64,000 nucleotides of DNA from Parus major (lineage: Eukaryota > Chordata > Aves > Passeriformes > Paridae): positions 24,058,847 through 24,122,846 of the forward strand of contig NC_031771.1 of assembly GCF_001522545.3 (NCBI RefSeq), given 5' to 3'. Made by a program: the position numbers and the translations under genes. The notes under the pieces were generated by a model. That model was not told the DNA's origin. It saw only the letters and a program-made list of their open reading frames with translations, and did not search any database. Below are positions 53,527 to 64,000 of the stretch, one piece after another (the stretch's first letter is position 1; every line of letters begins with the position of its first letter).

Positions 53527-53711
53527 NNNNNNNNNNNNNNNNNNNNNNNNNNNNNNNNNNNNNNNNNNNNNNNNNNNNNNNNNNNNNNNNNNNNNNNNNN
53601 NNNNNNNNNNNNNNNNNNNNNNNNNNNNNNNNNNNNNNNNNNNNNNNNNNNNNNNNNNNNNNNNNNNNNNNNNNNNNNNNNNNNNNNNNNNNNNNNNNNN
53701 NNNNNNNNNNN
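53527..53711. other. Assembly gap, 185 N
   Basis: A run of 185 undetermined bases. The left edge 'atgttatgttac' and the right edge, the TATTA array, suggest that the missing sequence is pentanucleotide or AT repeat the assembly could not resolve. The length is an odd number, so it may be an estimate from read pairs; the true length is unknown. Any open frame crossing it is meaningless. Confidence 0.98.
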
Positions 53712-53786
53712 TATTATATTATATTATATTATATTATATTATATTATATTATATTTATTATATTATATTATATTATATTATATTAT
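53712..53786. repeat. (TATTA)n pentanucleotide array next to the gap
   Basis: About fifteen units of TATTA run from the gap edge. One irregular unit ('atatttatta') near 53750-53760 interrupts them, and then the sequence becomes unique at 'tgtttccacac'. Much of the array may lie inside the gap. It yields open frames of alternating I, L and Y codons that are not genes. Confidence 0.93.
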
Positions 53787-54743
53787 GTTTCCACACAGTT
53801 GCCAAATATAGTGAAAAGCAGGGAACTTGCCATGTTCAAGGACACTAACATTCATGTTGAACATGACCAGGGATTGAGCACAGTCATACTGTGAACAGGA
53901 TCTCCATTATATCATATCATATATTTTGAGAGGGAATTATTTTAAAAATATACTGTAGTGGAGGACTTCAGCCGTGATATTTGAGATCTCTACCAGCTGT
54001 CATTTTTAGAAACAAAAACATTCTTTGGGTAGATTGTATTACAGATGTCCCATGAAGAGTTTCTTGCATCTTCCTGGAAAGTTCTTGTGCCCCAAACATT
54101 CATGGATTTGACAGTGAATAGTTTATTTTGCTCTGTTGAACAGATTTACATACATTAAACCTTCAGGCACCTATTTCCCATTCACTGCTGTAACTCCTGT
54201 ACCTGGCTAAAGTCACAAAATAAAGCCCATATTGAGCTTAAACAAGTAAATCCTTCAGGAGACACAGGTTTTCCCATTTCCTCCAAACTCCATGCCATGG
54301 AATACATGATTTAGCAAAAAATCAGGCTCTTGCAGAAGCTTAGAGGAAAACAATACTAGTAAAAACTACTTCTGTAGCTGACAGTGACAGTAGCTAGTTG
54401 AAGGAAAGGACTCCTCATCAGGAAAATTATTTTCCAGCTGCTTGCACTATGTGGCTTTTCATTCTTGGCATCCTGTGTGCCTGCCACAGAAGCTGCTCCT
54501 GCTACAACTATCAGATCTCTTTGTGAGGGCAAGAGTTAACAGGGGCAAGAAGGAATAGATGTGCACATTGACTGTGTCAGGGGGGTGTTAAGCCAACGCA
54601 TCTATAGGTAGAGCTAGATATATAAATTTAAAATTAATTCCTTGATTTAGGTCTCTTCCCGAGAGGCTTCTGTAACAGGTCTTGCTGGAAGAGGAATTTT
54701 AGCACGCAAGGTTAAATGAGGACAGGAAAAAAAGTAATTTTGT

Positions 54744-54757
54744 CCACAAGGTGGCAC
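54744..54757 (+). promoter_or_regulatory. CTCF-like core motif (weak candidate)
   Basis: CCACAAGGTGGCAC matches the CTCF core CCASYAGRKGGCRS at 13 of 14 positions; the Y position is A. It lies in a small GC-richer patch. It is the better of the weak CTCF matches because the whole GGTGGCA half is intact, but about one match this good is expected by chance in the window. Confidence 0.28.
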
Positions 54758-57627
54758 TTGGGCATCGGGCTTCCACATTTAAAAATCACATGAAGGCAAA
54801 AAATAAATTTCAGGTAATGATTATATGAGTTGTAAGATATTATTGAGCAAAGATCTCTCTGTTTGTGTAAGTGAAATCTACCCAGTTCTCTTCTGGGGAG
54901 GTCATTTTTATCTTAACTAAGGGAATGGAATTTCTGTTATTGGTTTAAAGGGAAAGTGATCTGGCCTCAAATAGGTGGAAGTACCTGGGGAAAAAAAATA
55001 TCTTTGCAGTGTTGTAGGACAGACTGTTTTTCTTCTCTCTGTTTGTTAGACAAGCTGCATGAGTGATGGTGAGTGATTTGTCTCTAATTCAACAGAGAAG
55101 GCAAATGGAAATGGTGACAACCACTGAGTGCCACAAACTCAAGAATTTTGGACAGTAAATATTCCAAACAAGCAGGACAATTAATCCTGCAAGAGCTTCC
55201 TTCACTGATGTAAAACATCCAAGTATAGAATTTGCAAACCTTTATTTTCACGCTGTTTTAATCCAACATAAAATCTCTTGATGTACCTCCTCTACCATAC
55301 CAGCTGAGATTTAGGCTGTAGAATTGGTATAATGTAAAGACATTTGTATGGTGTAAATGAGGAAAAAAATTATTTGTGGTGGGGACAACACAGCTGGAGT
55401 GTGGAAACTTTTGCCAGTCATCTGTGCAGCAAGTGAAGATGAATGTTTTTTAAAAATGTTTTATTCCTTTCTGTGCATGATTAATATGTCAAGGTAATTG
55501 TCAGGTGTAAGTGACATGCAATATACTGATGGAAGCTGAAACTTTTTATCCAATGAAATAAATCCACCTCATGTGTCATCAGCCAGTGCACAGCAGAACC
55601 CCCAGCCCATACAGTCCTGGACAGACAACTTCAGATCTTACTGCAAGACCCTTTCAGTTCTTTCCTTGCTTTCCATAGCAGCTCTCTGACAGTAATGACT
55701 TTCCCAGAAGCAACACAATGAGATCATAGAGAAGAGCTGCCAAGGTCTTTGTGCTGGGAGAGGTCTGTGACACTGTTTCAGTTGGTAATTAAGGAATATT
55801 GTGTTGATGACATGGAACTAGAGAAGAGCTTTTATTTCCTGACCAGCAATCCACTTTTTGGCCTTATATTTCTGTTCATTTTCCATCAAGGATCATTTAG
55901 AACCATTTGTGTTTTGCTAGTCTGTCTACTTTCCAGGCTGCTCAGAGACCTCAGTATACTCATTATTGTTTGTTAAAATAAGGGAACTTTCTGTCTCCTG
56001 AGTGCAATACATGTACAACTACTGAACATTTCCTTAACTCTGTCTAGTTTTGTTCTGCTGAAAAGCTTGTGAGGGAACTGGAAAAAGGATGAGTAATGAT
56101 TGTAAGAACACTTCTAAGAAAACAGTATATGAGAATATCTAGCTCTCTTCCTTAGAAAGAGCAAAAGGCTTCATCCTGTCAATGCATGAAACTCACTTAA
56201 AAGTCCCATTTGTCTCTGTTAAGGAAAACTCTTTCCAGGGAATTTGCCTAAATTAACTGTTCTAGGAAGTGCAATTGTTTGCTAATCTACACCATGCAGG
56301 AGAAATCTACCTGACTCCTAATCATCACTGGAAGCAGACACTGAACTAGGTTCAATTAGTTTGCAGTCAGAGAGACAAGTAGGCCCATTAATAAGCAATT
56401 CCCAGAAACATAACAGCATCCTGGAATCATGCTGTTGCTATTTCTGATCAGAAACATTTTGCTAGAGTTCTCATAAGGAGTTTTAGCTGAGTTGTTAAAT
56501 ACAAATACTATAATGAAAACTGGCACTCATCTTACTCACAGAGATAGGGTACTTCTCTTAAAATCTCCTCTACCTGCAATGCCTTGTAACCTCACAATGC
56601 AGTTGTATTATTCTAATTAGCCAGCCACACTGAAAATATTTGAGGGCCTCTGCACAGATCTTCATTATACATCTCAGAGGAGCTTCCTATGTGAAATCTT
56701 TCCTCAGATGAAAAATTTCTAACCTTCTCTTTGCTGTCATCTCTGCCTCCCTTCACACCTCCCTTCCTGCTAGTACCACCCCACTTCTACTTCTCCCTCA
56801 ATCCAGAATTAATATTAGAAATCTTTACAAAAGGAATTAGAGGGGGAAATTTCTTGCCTCTAGCAAATAAATTGCAAAAAGTACTACAGAAACAGTACTC
56901 TGAAATTGAGAATAAGACTATATCATCGTTGCCATGGTAACCAAAAAATCAGTCACTTTCCACCCCACCCCTCCCTTTTTTCAACCTGTATTTCTGATAT
57001 GCTAAAGAACTTGGTTCCTGAAAAGGAGTCTGATTAACTGCAAAACACCAGTCTCTGAACCATGAAAAAGAAAAGAAATTAAGTAGTTGAGAGTTTTATG
57101 ATTGTTTCTCCAAAGAGGACAGAGGAAAAAAAAAGCCAGGGATGAGAATGTGCTCCTACTGAGAAAGCAGGAGAGGTGACAGAGAATGAAGATGAGGCTA
57201 AGACATGGGCATACAGAGACATTTTAAGGTGGTGAGAAGCAGGCAGTCCTCTTCATGTTTTGAGACTACTCCTAATGCCACTCTGTGCTAGACTCTTGAC
57301 CCAGGATCTCAGAGGAACCACAATACTAAGGAATCACAGAACAATTTTCTTGACATCTCTTTCCAGGCATAAATATTCCTCTTTCAGACCCCACTTCAAT
57401 GAAAAGAGATCACTTGGTTCCAGCTCCAGTCCTGAAGCTGCAAAATGACAATATATTTTTCCATGACGAGGCAAGGACTAAGAGCAAAATTTAAGCTTAC
57501 ATATGTTTTTTACAAGACTAGAGATGTATCAATATTGTGTATCCGTAAGCACAATACACCAGTAAATTTCATAATGTCTGCAATTTTGTCTGCCTTGATC
57601 AGCAAAGGCTTTCTTTTGCCTTTGATT

Positions 57628-57663
57628 GATATTTTAAAGAATCTAATTAATATTTTAAAGAAT
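57628..57663. repeat. 15-bp direct repeat, period 21
   Basis: 'gatattttaaagaat' at 57628-57642 and 'aatattttaaagaat' at 57649-57663 differ at one base. Minor local duplication. Confidence 0.75.
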
Positions 57664-60600
57664 TCAGTGTTTTCACAGACTCACACATGTCATAGCAATT
57701 ACTAAACTATTTTATAAAACAAATGATGACCATAGTCAAAATTCAGTGCAGCTTCTTAGCACACAACCTCATAATTTTATACTGTGGTTTGCAGAAATGC
57801 CTCTTTATGGAGTTCAATAGGTTACAAAATCTCTCATATGGCAAAAAAAGAAAAAAAAAGACAATCAGACAGGAAAGATAGGGAATTCTAACTGAAAAAC
57901 TAACAATCACATAACTTGATGAGAAAGTCAAAATGAAAATATACAGAAAATGCATTCAATTGCACAAATATATTAATTTAGTTAATTTCACAGAACTTGC
58001 ATTGTTAAAGATCAGAAGCTTTAATAGCTAATATACTTAGGAACAGTTCAGCATAACTTAAATTTTCTTATAATTTCTTACATTTACTCTCTCTTAAAAA
58101 AGGAATTTTTGCTTTATACAATCAGGCAAATTCTCATTATTATTTTGCTTGATCACACCCTCACTCATATGATAGTGATGAAACTGACTGGGAATTTCTA
58201 CAGTCAGTGAGTTCAGGTTGAGGTTCCAGCTGTAGCATTGCAGGTAAAGTAGCACATTTCAAATGATCAGTGTCAAAGGCAGTGTCACCCCAGCCTTGCA
58301 TGACACATGTAACTTTTAGTGACAGTTCTCCTCTCTAACAAACACACTCCAAACATTCCCTTCAAGCCTCAAAGTGCTGTCTCCTGCCACCCTCTGACTG
58401 CTAGTGCTGCAGCCCTGAGGAGCACCAGCAGCACATTTCATCCTGAATGCTGGATTTTGGGTCGTATTGGCACTGTGCTTAGGAGGAAAGGCTACAGGAT
58501 GCTAAATTTGTCCAAGGAGGTCACCATATACTTCTGATTTCAAAACAGGCATGCTTTCAACAGCTTGCCTCTTTTATGAATGGGTGTCTTAATTTAATGA
58601 CCATGTCTCTCTTAGAGACAAACTTCCCTGAGTTTGACTAAACCGAATTGTTATTTTAGCATCTGTTAGATGAGCAGAGCTGGTCCAACGGTCTGGTCTC
58701 CATGAGATTGGTCTGGATTAAGCTGTCCTACTATGAATCTTCCAAGATAACTGTCCAGAGTGAAAACCCCATTAAAAATAAATAAAATAGCTTTACTCCA
58801 GTACTATTATGTTCTGATATTTTTGAAAGTTATAGACTTGCAGTTTTAGTAATTTAAAAGGGAGGAATGAGGACACAAACAAGAACAAACAAGAACATGA
58901 AACAGCTTTTAGAAAAGCTTTTAGTAACTTTCCTTTTCCATTGTTTTTTTTCCTTTGGAATTAGCCATTTTCTCTTCTTTTTTTAACAGTTATGCAGCAC
59001 CAGAACAGATTTGTGCTTCTTTGGGAACAATAAATTTGCTCTGTTCTGTTTGGATGCCTCCCTGAACATGAAGTACAAAAATAATCTGATAAGAGAAAAA
59101 AATCCTAGGGTATTTTAAAAGCTAAATACTTCAGTTAGGTTTTTTATTAAGTACACCAGCTCTCCATAATTAGGCAATAAGTCAACTAGGCATTCACTGA
59201 AGCCGAATCATGATCCCTGAGCAGCTTTGAAGACTTAACAGCTGCTGCATTAATGTAGGTCCATAATTTTACACTCACTCTCCAGTACTGATGTGAAAGG
59301 AAAAAGAAAGTTAAAAAAAAACAGTAGTGTTTTCAAAGTAGAACACATACAGTATTCTCAGAATCTTAGTATATAATATTTAGGCCAATTTGCTCAGGAG
59401 ATAAAGAACAGAAGGCTTGGCAGAAATGAAAAGCTCAGTTATTCAGTATTTGTTTGGGGAGGGTTCCTTCGTTTTTCAGTTTCTCCTCTCCTGCTTACTA
59501 TGTTTGTCTTTTGTTGCCCCAAGGAGAAATTGTAATAGCAATAGTAGCTTCTTTGCATTTCTTTAATTAAGTTCTGAGAGGTGCCAGATGCTTCCATTTT
59601 GCAATCTTCCTTTCTCTTACTAAAGCACAGAGGAGTTAATCATATAGTAGTCTTTAGTTTACTCTGAACCCAGGCTGGGGCAGTGTAATTAAGTCTTGCC
59701 ATTTAGTTGAAGTTTAGACTGTCATCACAGCAGGTCTCTGTTGCATTGCTTTATGTTGTTTTCTAATCCAATAGAGAAATACAAGATTTTATTACTCTCT
59801 GTAGTTAAAATTATAAAAGACTTGATTTGTAATAATTTCTTCTTGTCCAAGTGTTATAATTTGGCCCTTAGGAAGGGCCTGGTTCAGTCATAGTGAAATG
59901 TAGGTACTTAGGGCTTGAAAAAAAGCAGAAAAACTTCAAAGGATGATGGTTCATATTAATTTTAGTAATATTCAAAGGTTATTTAGGTGCCCAAAAGTAC
60001 CAGTAGGTGTTCCCTGGCACCTTCACAAACATCTCAGGACACTTTTAAAAAGCCTGATGTTGTATTATCTCCAACCTTAGCTGTCTAAACATTCTTTGAC
60101 TAAGTTCATGACTCTTGCATCCTCTCCTCAAGGATAAGGCAATGTTGAGCAAGGCAAATATTTTGGCAAATACCCCAGAAACAGTCAATGGGTTCAGTCT
60201 TTACCTTTCCTAACAGACATTTTATCCAGTCAGTAGTGCAACTGGGATGCAGGTCACTTCCCAGCTACATCTTCAGGTTGACCAGAGGTGGTATTTATCA
60301 CTTTGGCTCTCTCCTCACCTTATCTGGTGGTCACACCAGTCAGAATAGACCCCCAAAGTACTTTGAGAAGGTCCCCAGTTGAGGCACTGGATATCCAGTA
60401 AACAAGGGACCTTGGCCACAAAAACATATCCAGCTCTACCTTCCTGTCTCACAGGATGACTGTCGGGTATTCACAGAGATCTCATCATGAATGAACTTCA
60501 GATCCAGAGCTTTATTTAAAGGAAAGACTTCGCAAATAAATTTTAATAATAAACACTTTTGAGGAGAACTTGCTCTGCTTGGGGACAATTTGCAAAGAAG

Positions 60601-60752
60601 AGGGGTAAAATTAATCAAATAAATTATCCATTCTGAATTATTCACATGATTTTATGGAAAGACTTAAATTAGTCCAAGAAAAAATCCTAGTTTATTACTC
60701 CCTTCCCTGAAGCACAGAATACATGACAGCTTCAAATAATCAGGCTTTGTTT

Positions 60753-60766
60753 AAAAAAAAAAAAAA
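60753..60766. repeat. A14 mononucleotide tract
   Basis: Fourteen consecutive A residues after 'ggctttgttt'. Simple repeat. Confidence 0.88.
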
Positions 60767-61926
60767 CAAGTTTAAACTAAATCACTTAGGCGTTTCTGAA
60801 TCTTTAATAACTCTCTTGAATGAATCTTGTCAGATTTGTAGTCACATTAAATTAATTACAACAAATGAAACTCGAGTCACATAAACTCAAGTTACCACCA
60901 AGCCTAGCCCTGACTCCTCAGACCCAGCTTAGTCTTGCACACATGCACACACACATGGAGCTTCCTCACAGGCTGCTATTGTCAGAAAATAAAATACTGT
61001 CTCTATTGCCAGGCTAAAAACAAAACATTAATTGTATGGGGATTCTGCCAGTCTTTCTCCCTATGTCTGTTCATCTGCCCGCTCTGGGGGACCAGAAAGC
61101 CTTCTCAGTGAAGTACTTTGAGTAAGGCCATCCTTCTTCTTTACCATGCACATATATATTCATTGATTTCTTTGAGAAAATCATGCTACCACAATCACTT
61201 GTGGTTGTCTGGGTGCTCAGGATTTTTACTGGGAATTAACATGATCTTTCCCAGTTTTAACCAAAGGGCCTCTTCTGCTGCCACATAGCCGCTTGGTTCT
61301 TTCTGTAGTTTAGTTTTATATGCTCAGAATTGCTCAAAACCCTAATTTATCTGTCCACATGAGATTTGACACAAATGCACACACAAACCCCCCAGACAGC
61401 AGCCTACTATTCTGGCCTGTCCTTACTTGCACTTGGACAAATGACAGCACATTAAGGAAAGCTAAGGGCTTATTTTAGCCTAAAAAATTTTGCATTATGT
61501 GCCCATACTTATTAAAGTACCCATTGGCTGAATATCCTAGTCCTCAAAACAAAACAAAAAAAGGCTTTTTTTCATATAAACACAAAGAGATTCTCAGTGG
61601 AGGAGAGCAATCATAATTAAATATTGGGGATGAAGTCATAGATTCAGAGTGTGGAGTGTTCAGCACCAGTGCCTTATTAAGAGTTTTCCTCTCTCATGCC
61701 TCGAGCCATTTGTTTCTGTTCCTATGACTCAAAGCTCCATCCTGGCTTAGTGGAAACAAAACTGCTTGTGGGACTGGGCTAGGAATGATCACAAGCTCTT
61801 TGTCATACTCAACCAATATGTTTCTCTCCAGGCCCACAGCAAAGTCCTCCATGCAGCTGTGGGAGGGCAAAGGCCACTGGGGTGGATAAGGAAGGGAGCG
61901 GCAGGGGGAAGGACTTGTGAAACCGG

Positions 61927-62190
61927 TGTGGTGGCACGGTAAAGATAAAGCATCATATCAATACCCCATCAGATTTATTTCAACGTACAGATGAACTGAG
62001 AGAACTCTTATTGCTGTGGAACACTGCAAGAAAAGGACTGCAAAAAGAAAAGGACTCTATTCCTGTGGGAAACTGCTGAAAGCACAGGAGCTTTGTGAGC
62101 AGCAGCAAGCAGCAAACTGGACCCACACTTCTCATGTCCTGAAGTAATAAATAAATGAATACTCTGCTGTGAATTTGGACTGTCTATGCA
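61927..62190 (+). mobile_element. Possible old retroviral LTR-like fragment (unproven)
   Basis: A compositionally distinct block begins 'tgtggtggcacgg' and ends 'tctatgca', giving TG...CA ends. Near its 3' side the sequence 'gaagtaataaataaatgaa' holds overlapping AATAAA poly(A) signals, followed by 'tactctgctgtgaatttgg', like the R-U5 junction of an avian endogenous retrovirus LTR. Upstream are A/G-rich and 'gcagcagcaagcagc' segments. No target-site duplication is visible next to these ends, and no gag, pol or env sequence is present in the window, so at most it is a solo or decayed LTR. The boundaries are uncertain. Ordinary unique sequence with a chance AATAAA is a real alternative. Confidence 0.25.
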
Positions 62191-64000
62191 TTTCCAAAAT
62201 ATTTTTTGCTTGCTCTGAGCTCATGCTGCAGTGGAGTAACTGCTTATACAAGGCTCATAGCAAGATCAAAAAATCAAAACTCACTTCTGAGGTGGTAAGA
62301 AGCCAAGAAGAAAGGTAATAAATTACAAAAGATCAGAACAATTGAAGTAAGCAAATTTAAGTTTTGAAATTTTGTTTTGGAAGCCTACTAATACTAATAG
62401 GGTGAAGGTAAATATTGATCATTCAAGCAGGCTATGCAGAGAATCATCCTCTCATCAAGGAGGACAAATTAACCTAATGTAAAAATAGAATGAAATAAAA
62501 AGGAAATTTTAGGCTTGATAGCCAAGAAAGAGGCTTTTGTCAGTTTTTTTTATACTGTGAAATAATATCCAAGGGAAATGGCAGAATTTACTTGAAACAT
62601 TTAAAAATAAATTACACTGGCAAATGCATTAGAAAAGGTACTACAGAAAACTACCCTGCAGTGCCTAGGAGTGCTCCAGGTGACCTTTTGTAATAGAACT
62701 TCCCCATTACTGTTTTGCTTCTGCCTTTCTGAGCCTGGGTATATGAGCCCATGTATATTTTGCTTTGACCCTTAAATGAGATTGCATGATACATATCAAC
62801 TCTTGGAGAAAGACATTGCTAATGTAAGGTGATCTTCAGTGTCCTTTTGTCATTATACATGGAAGAAAAAGGAACCAAATTAATTGTTTCATTTCATCTT
62901 TATTCAGTATCCTTTAATATATTTTCATGTTTTGAATTCCAATTTCTTCCAGTTCACTTTGTATCCAGTGCTGGAAAAGCCCTTTCTTGTATTTCTTAAT
63001 ATGCTTGAAGGATCTAAGGAAATTACAGAATTTAACAGCTTTACTTCAAAAATCCATGTAAGAGCTGCAATGACCATCATAAGCTGCATGGTCATACTGG
63101 ACAAATTGTCTGAGAGTTTAGAGAATTTACTTATATTAACATCTGGAATATAAAGTAGATAAAACCCATCAGAGAGTTCAAAATGTTCCATTCATCAGTA
63201 AATCCATTATACTGTATAAAACCACATTGACCTTTTACCAGTTATGACAAAAGTTTCCATTAACCGAGGTTTAAAGAACCTCTGTTTTTTCCAAGCCTTT
63301 TAATATTTAGATGAACTCTGGAGATTGAAAAGATTTGGATTAAACTGTGCAGTCAGCAATCTGAGTGAATCTCACACTGAAGTCAGTTACATCTGTTGGC
63401 TGCATATAAAGAGGGGGAAAAAGTTTTGGTTGTTCGGTTGGTTTTTTTCCCTGAAGTTCTTAACCACATTCTCATTAAAAGGAAGTTAGATGAGTTGCCA
63501 CTGATAGGAAATGGCAGGTAACAAGCAGGTGAAAACTCTGGACATCCACTGTATCTAATTCCTGTCCCTTCTGAGTCTCCACAAGGATGAGCTTTGTGTT
63601 GGGAATAACTCCAAAGGTCTGATCTGGAGCAGATGCACACACAGATGTGTGTTTCTGTTGAATTGACTAGTTTATGGTGCTTGTTTTAGGCTGAAGGTGG
63701 CTGCTCATGCCAGCTTTCTACCAGGTGGGAGAGAGGACACAGTGTCTGTTCTGGTATAAGACCTTTATACACAGTGCTAATCCATCAAAAATGTTTGAGC
63801 TGTTTGAACCAGGAAGGAGTCTGTATGCTACATGGCAGCATCCTTTTCCATCTGGAATTAAATGGCCAAAACCTGGTTTTGTCCTATCATCAAACCACAG
63901 CCGGCACCCTGGCAAGCTTCAACTTTGCTTTATGCCCTTAGGCAGAGAGATGGGATGGCCAAGTCCTGAGGGCAGGAGCAGCTGAAGTCCCTACAGAGGG
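62191..64000. other. Non-coding sequence to the window end
   Basis: No gene supported. Plus-strand frames at 62884-63153 (89 codons) and 63707-63985 (92 codons) are each overlapped by a minus-strand frame and have no recognisable domain. The last 300 bases are less AT-rich than average. Nothing else was recognised. Confidence 0.5.

Larger units (their letters stand above)
53787..61926. other. Non-coding sequence, no gene seen
   Basis: Unique AT-rich sequence. All open frames are under 90 codons and show no domain. It contains a CTCF-like motif (54744-54757), a small direct repeat (57628-57663) and an A14 tract (60753-60766). No named repeat family was recognised. Confidence 0.55.

Noticed and set aside
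53413..53894. Three open frames of about 125-132 codons crossing the N run
   Set aside because: They exist only because undetermined bases contain no stops; the rest is translated TATTA repeat.
57320..57350. 'ggaatcacagaac' as a reverse-oriented CR1 end
   Set aside because: Only the first few bases resemble the CR1 3' end; the following sequence does not continue into CR1.
1..64000. CRISPR arrays, bacterial operons or phage-like systems
   Set aside because: No spaced direct repeats, no ribosome-binding sites with tandem genes, and the base composition and CR1 repeats are those of a vertebrate nuclear genome.

Overview
The window looks like vertebrate, most probably bird, non-coding DNA. It is AT-rich, has vertebrate-type CpG depletion, carries several mononucleotide tracts, and contains no compact genes or operons. 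Three degenerate CR1-type (chicken repeat 1) LINE fragments, all on the + strand, give the lineage. CR1 is the dominant interspersed repeat of birds and other sauropsids. The very low density of other repeats fits a bird better than a mammal, turtle or crocodile. The species cannot be named from what is visible. The AT-rich, gene-poor character suggests a macrochromosomal gene desert or the inside of a very long intron.

Layout. 1-9005: AT-rich unique sequence with one AG microsatellite. 9006-9197: a CR1 3' end. 9198-26188: unique sequence with small tandem duplications, a T-rich tract, a CpG-bearing patch near 20.87-21.12 kb and a 28-nt A tract. 26189-31300: somewhat more GC-rich and CpG-retaining patches, including the longest open frame, a CpG cluster at 27.25 kb and a CpG-rich palindrome at 30.68 kb. 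31300-47436: unique sequence, including a patch around 37.1-37.3 kb that reads like a conserved non-coding element. 47437-48060: the largest CR1 copy, with the end of the CR1 ORF2 broken by a frameshift and a stop. 48061-52769: unique sequence with T/G- and A-rich tracts. 52770-52948: a third CR1 3' end. 53527-53711: an assembly gap that abuts a TATTA pentanucleotide array. 53788-64000: unique sequence with a possible old LTR-like fragment at about 61.93-62.19 kb.

No host protein-coding exon, tRNA, rRNA or known ncRNA could be supported. The open reading frames are short, have no recognisable domains, overlap each other on both strands, and are what an AT-rich 64 kb of non-coding DNA should give. 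The only protein-coding remnant recognised is the broken CR1 ORF2 tail. I found no convincing new biological system. The items most worth checking are the gap and pentanucleotide array, the CpG-retaining patches as candidate regulatory elements, one weak exon-like stretch on the minus strand near 17.9 kb, and the LTR-like fragment.
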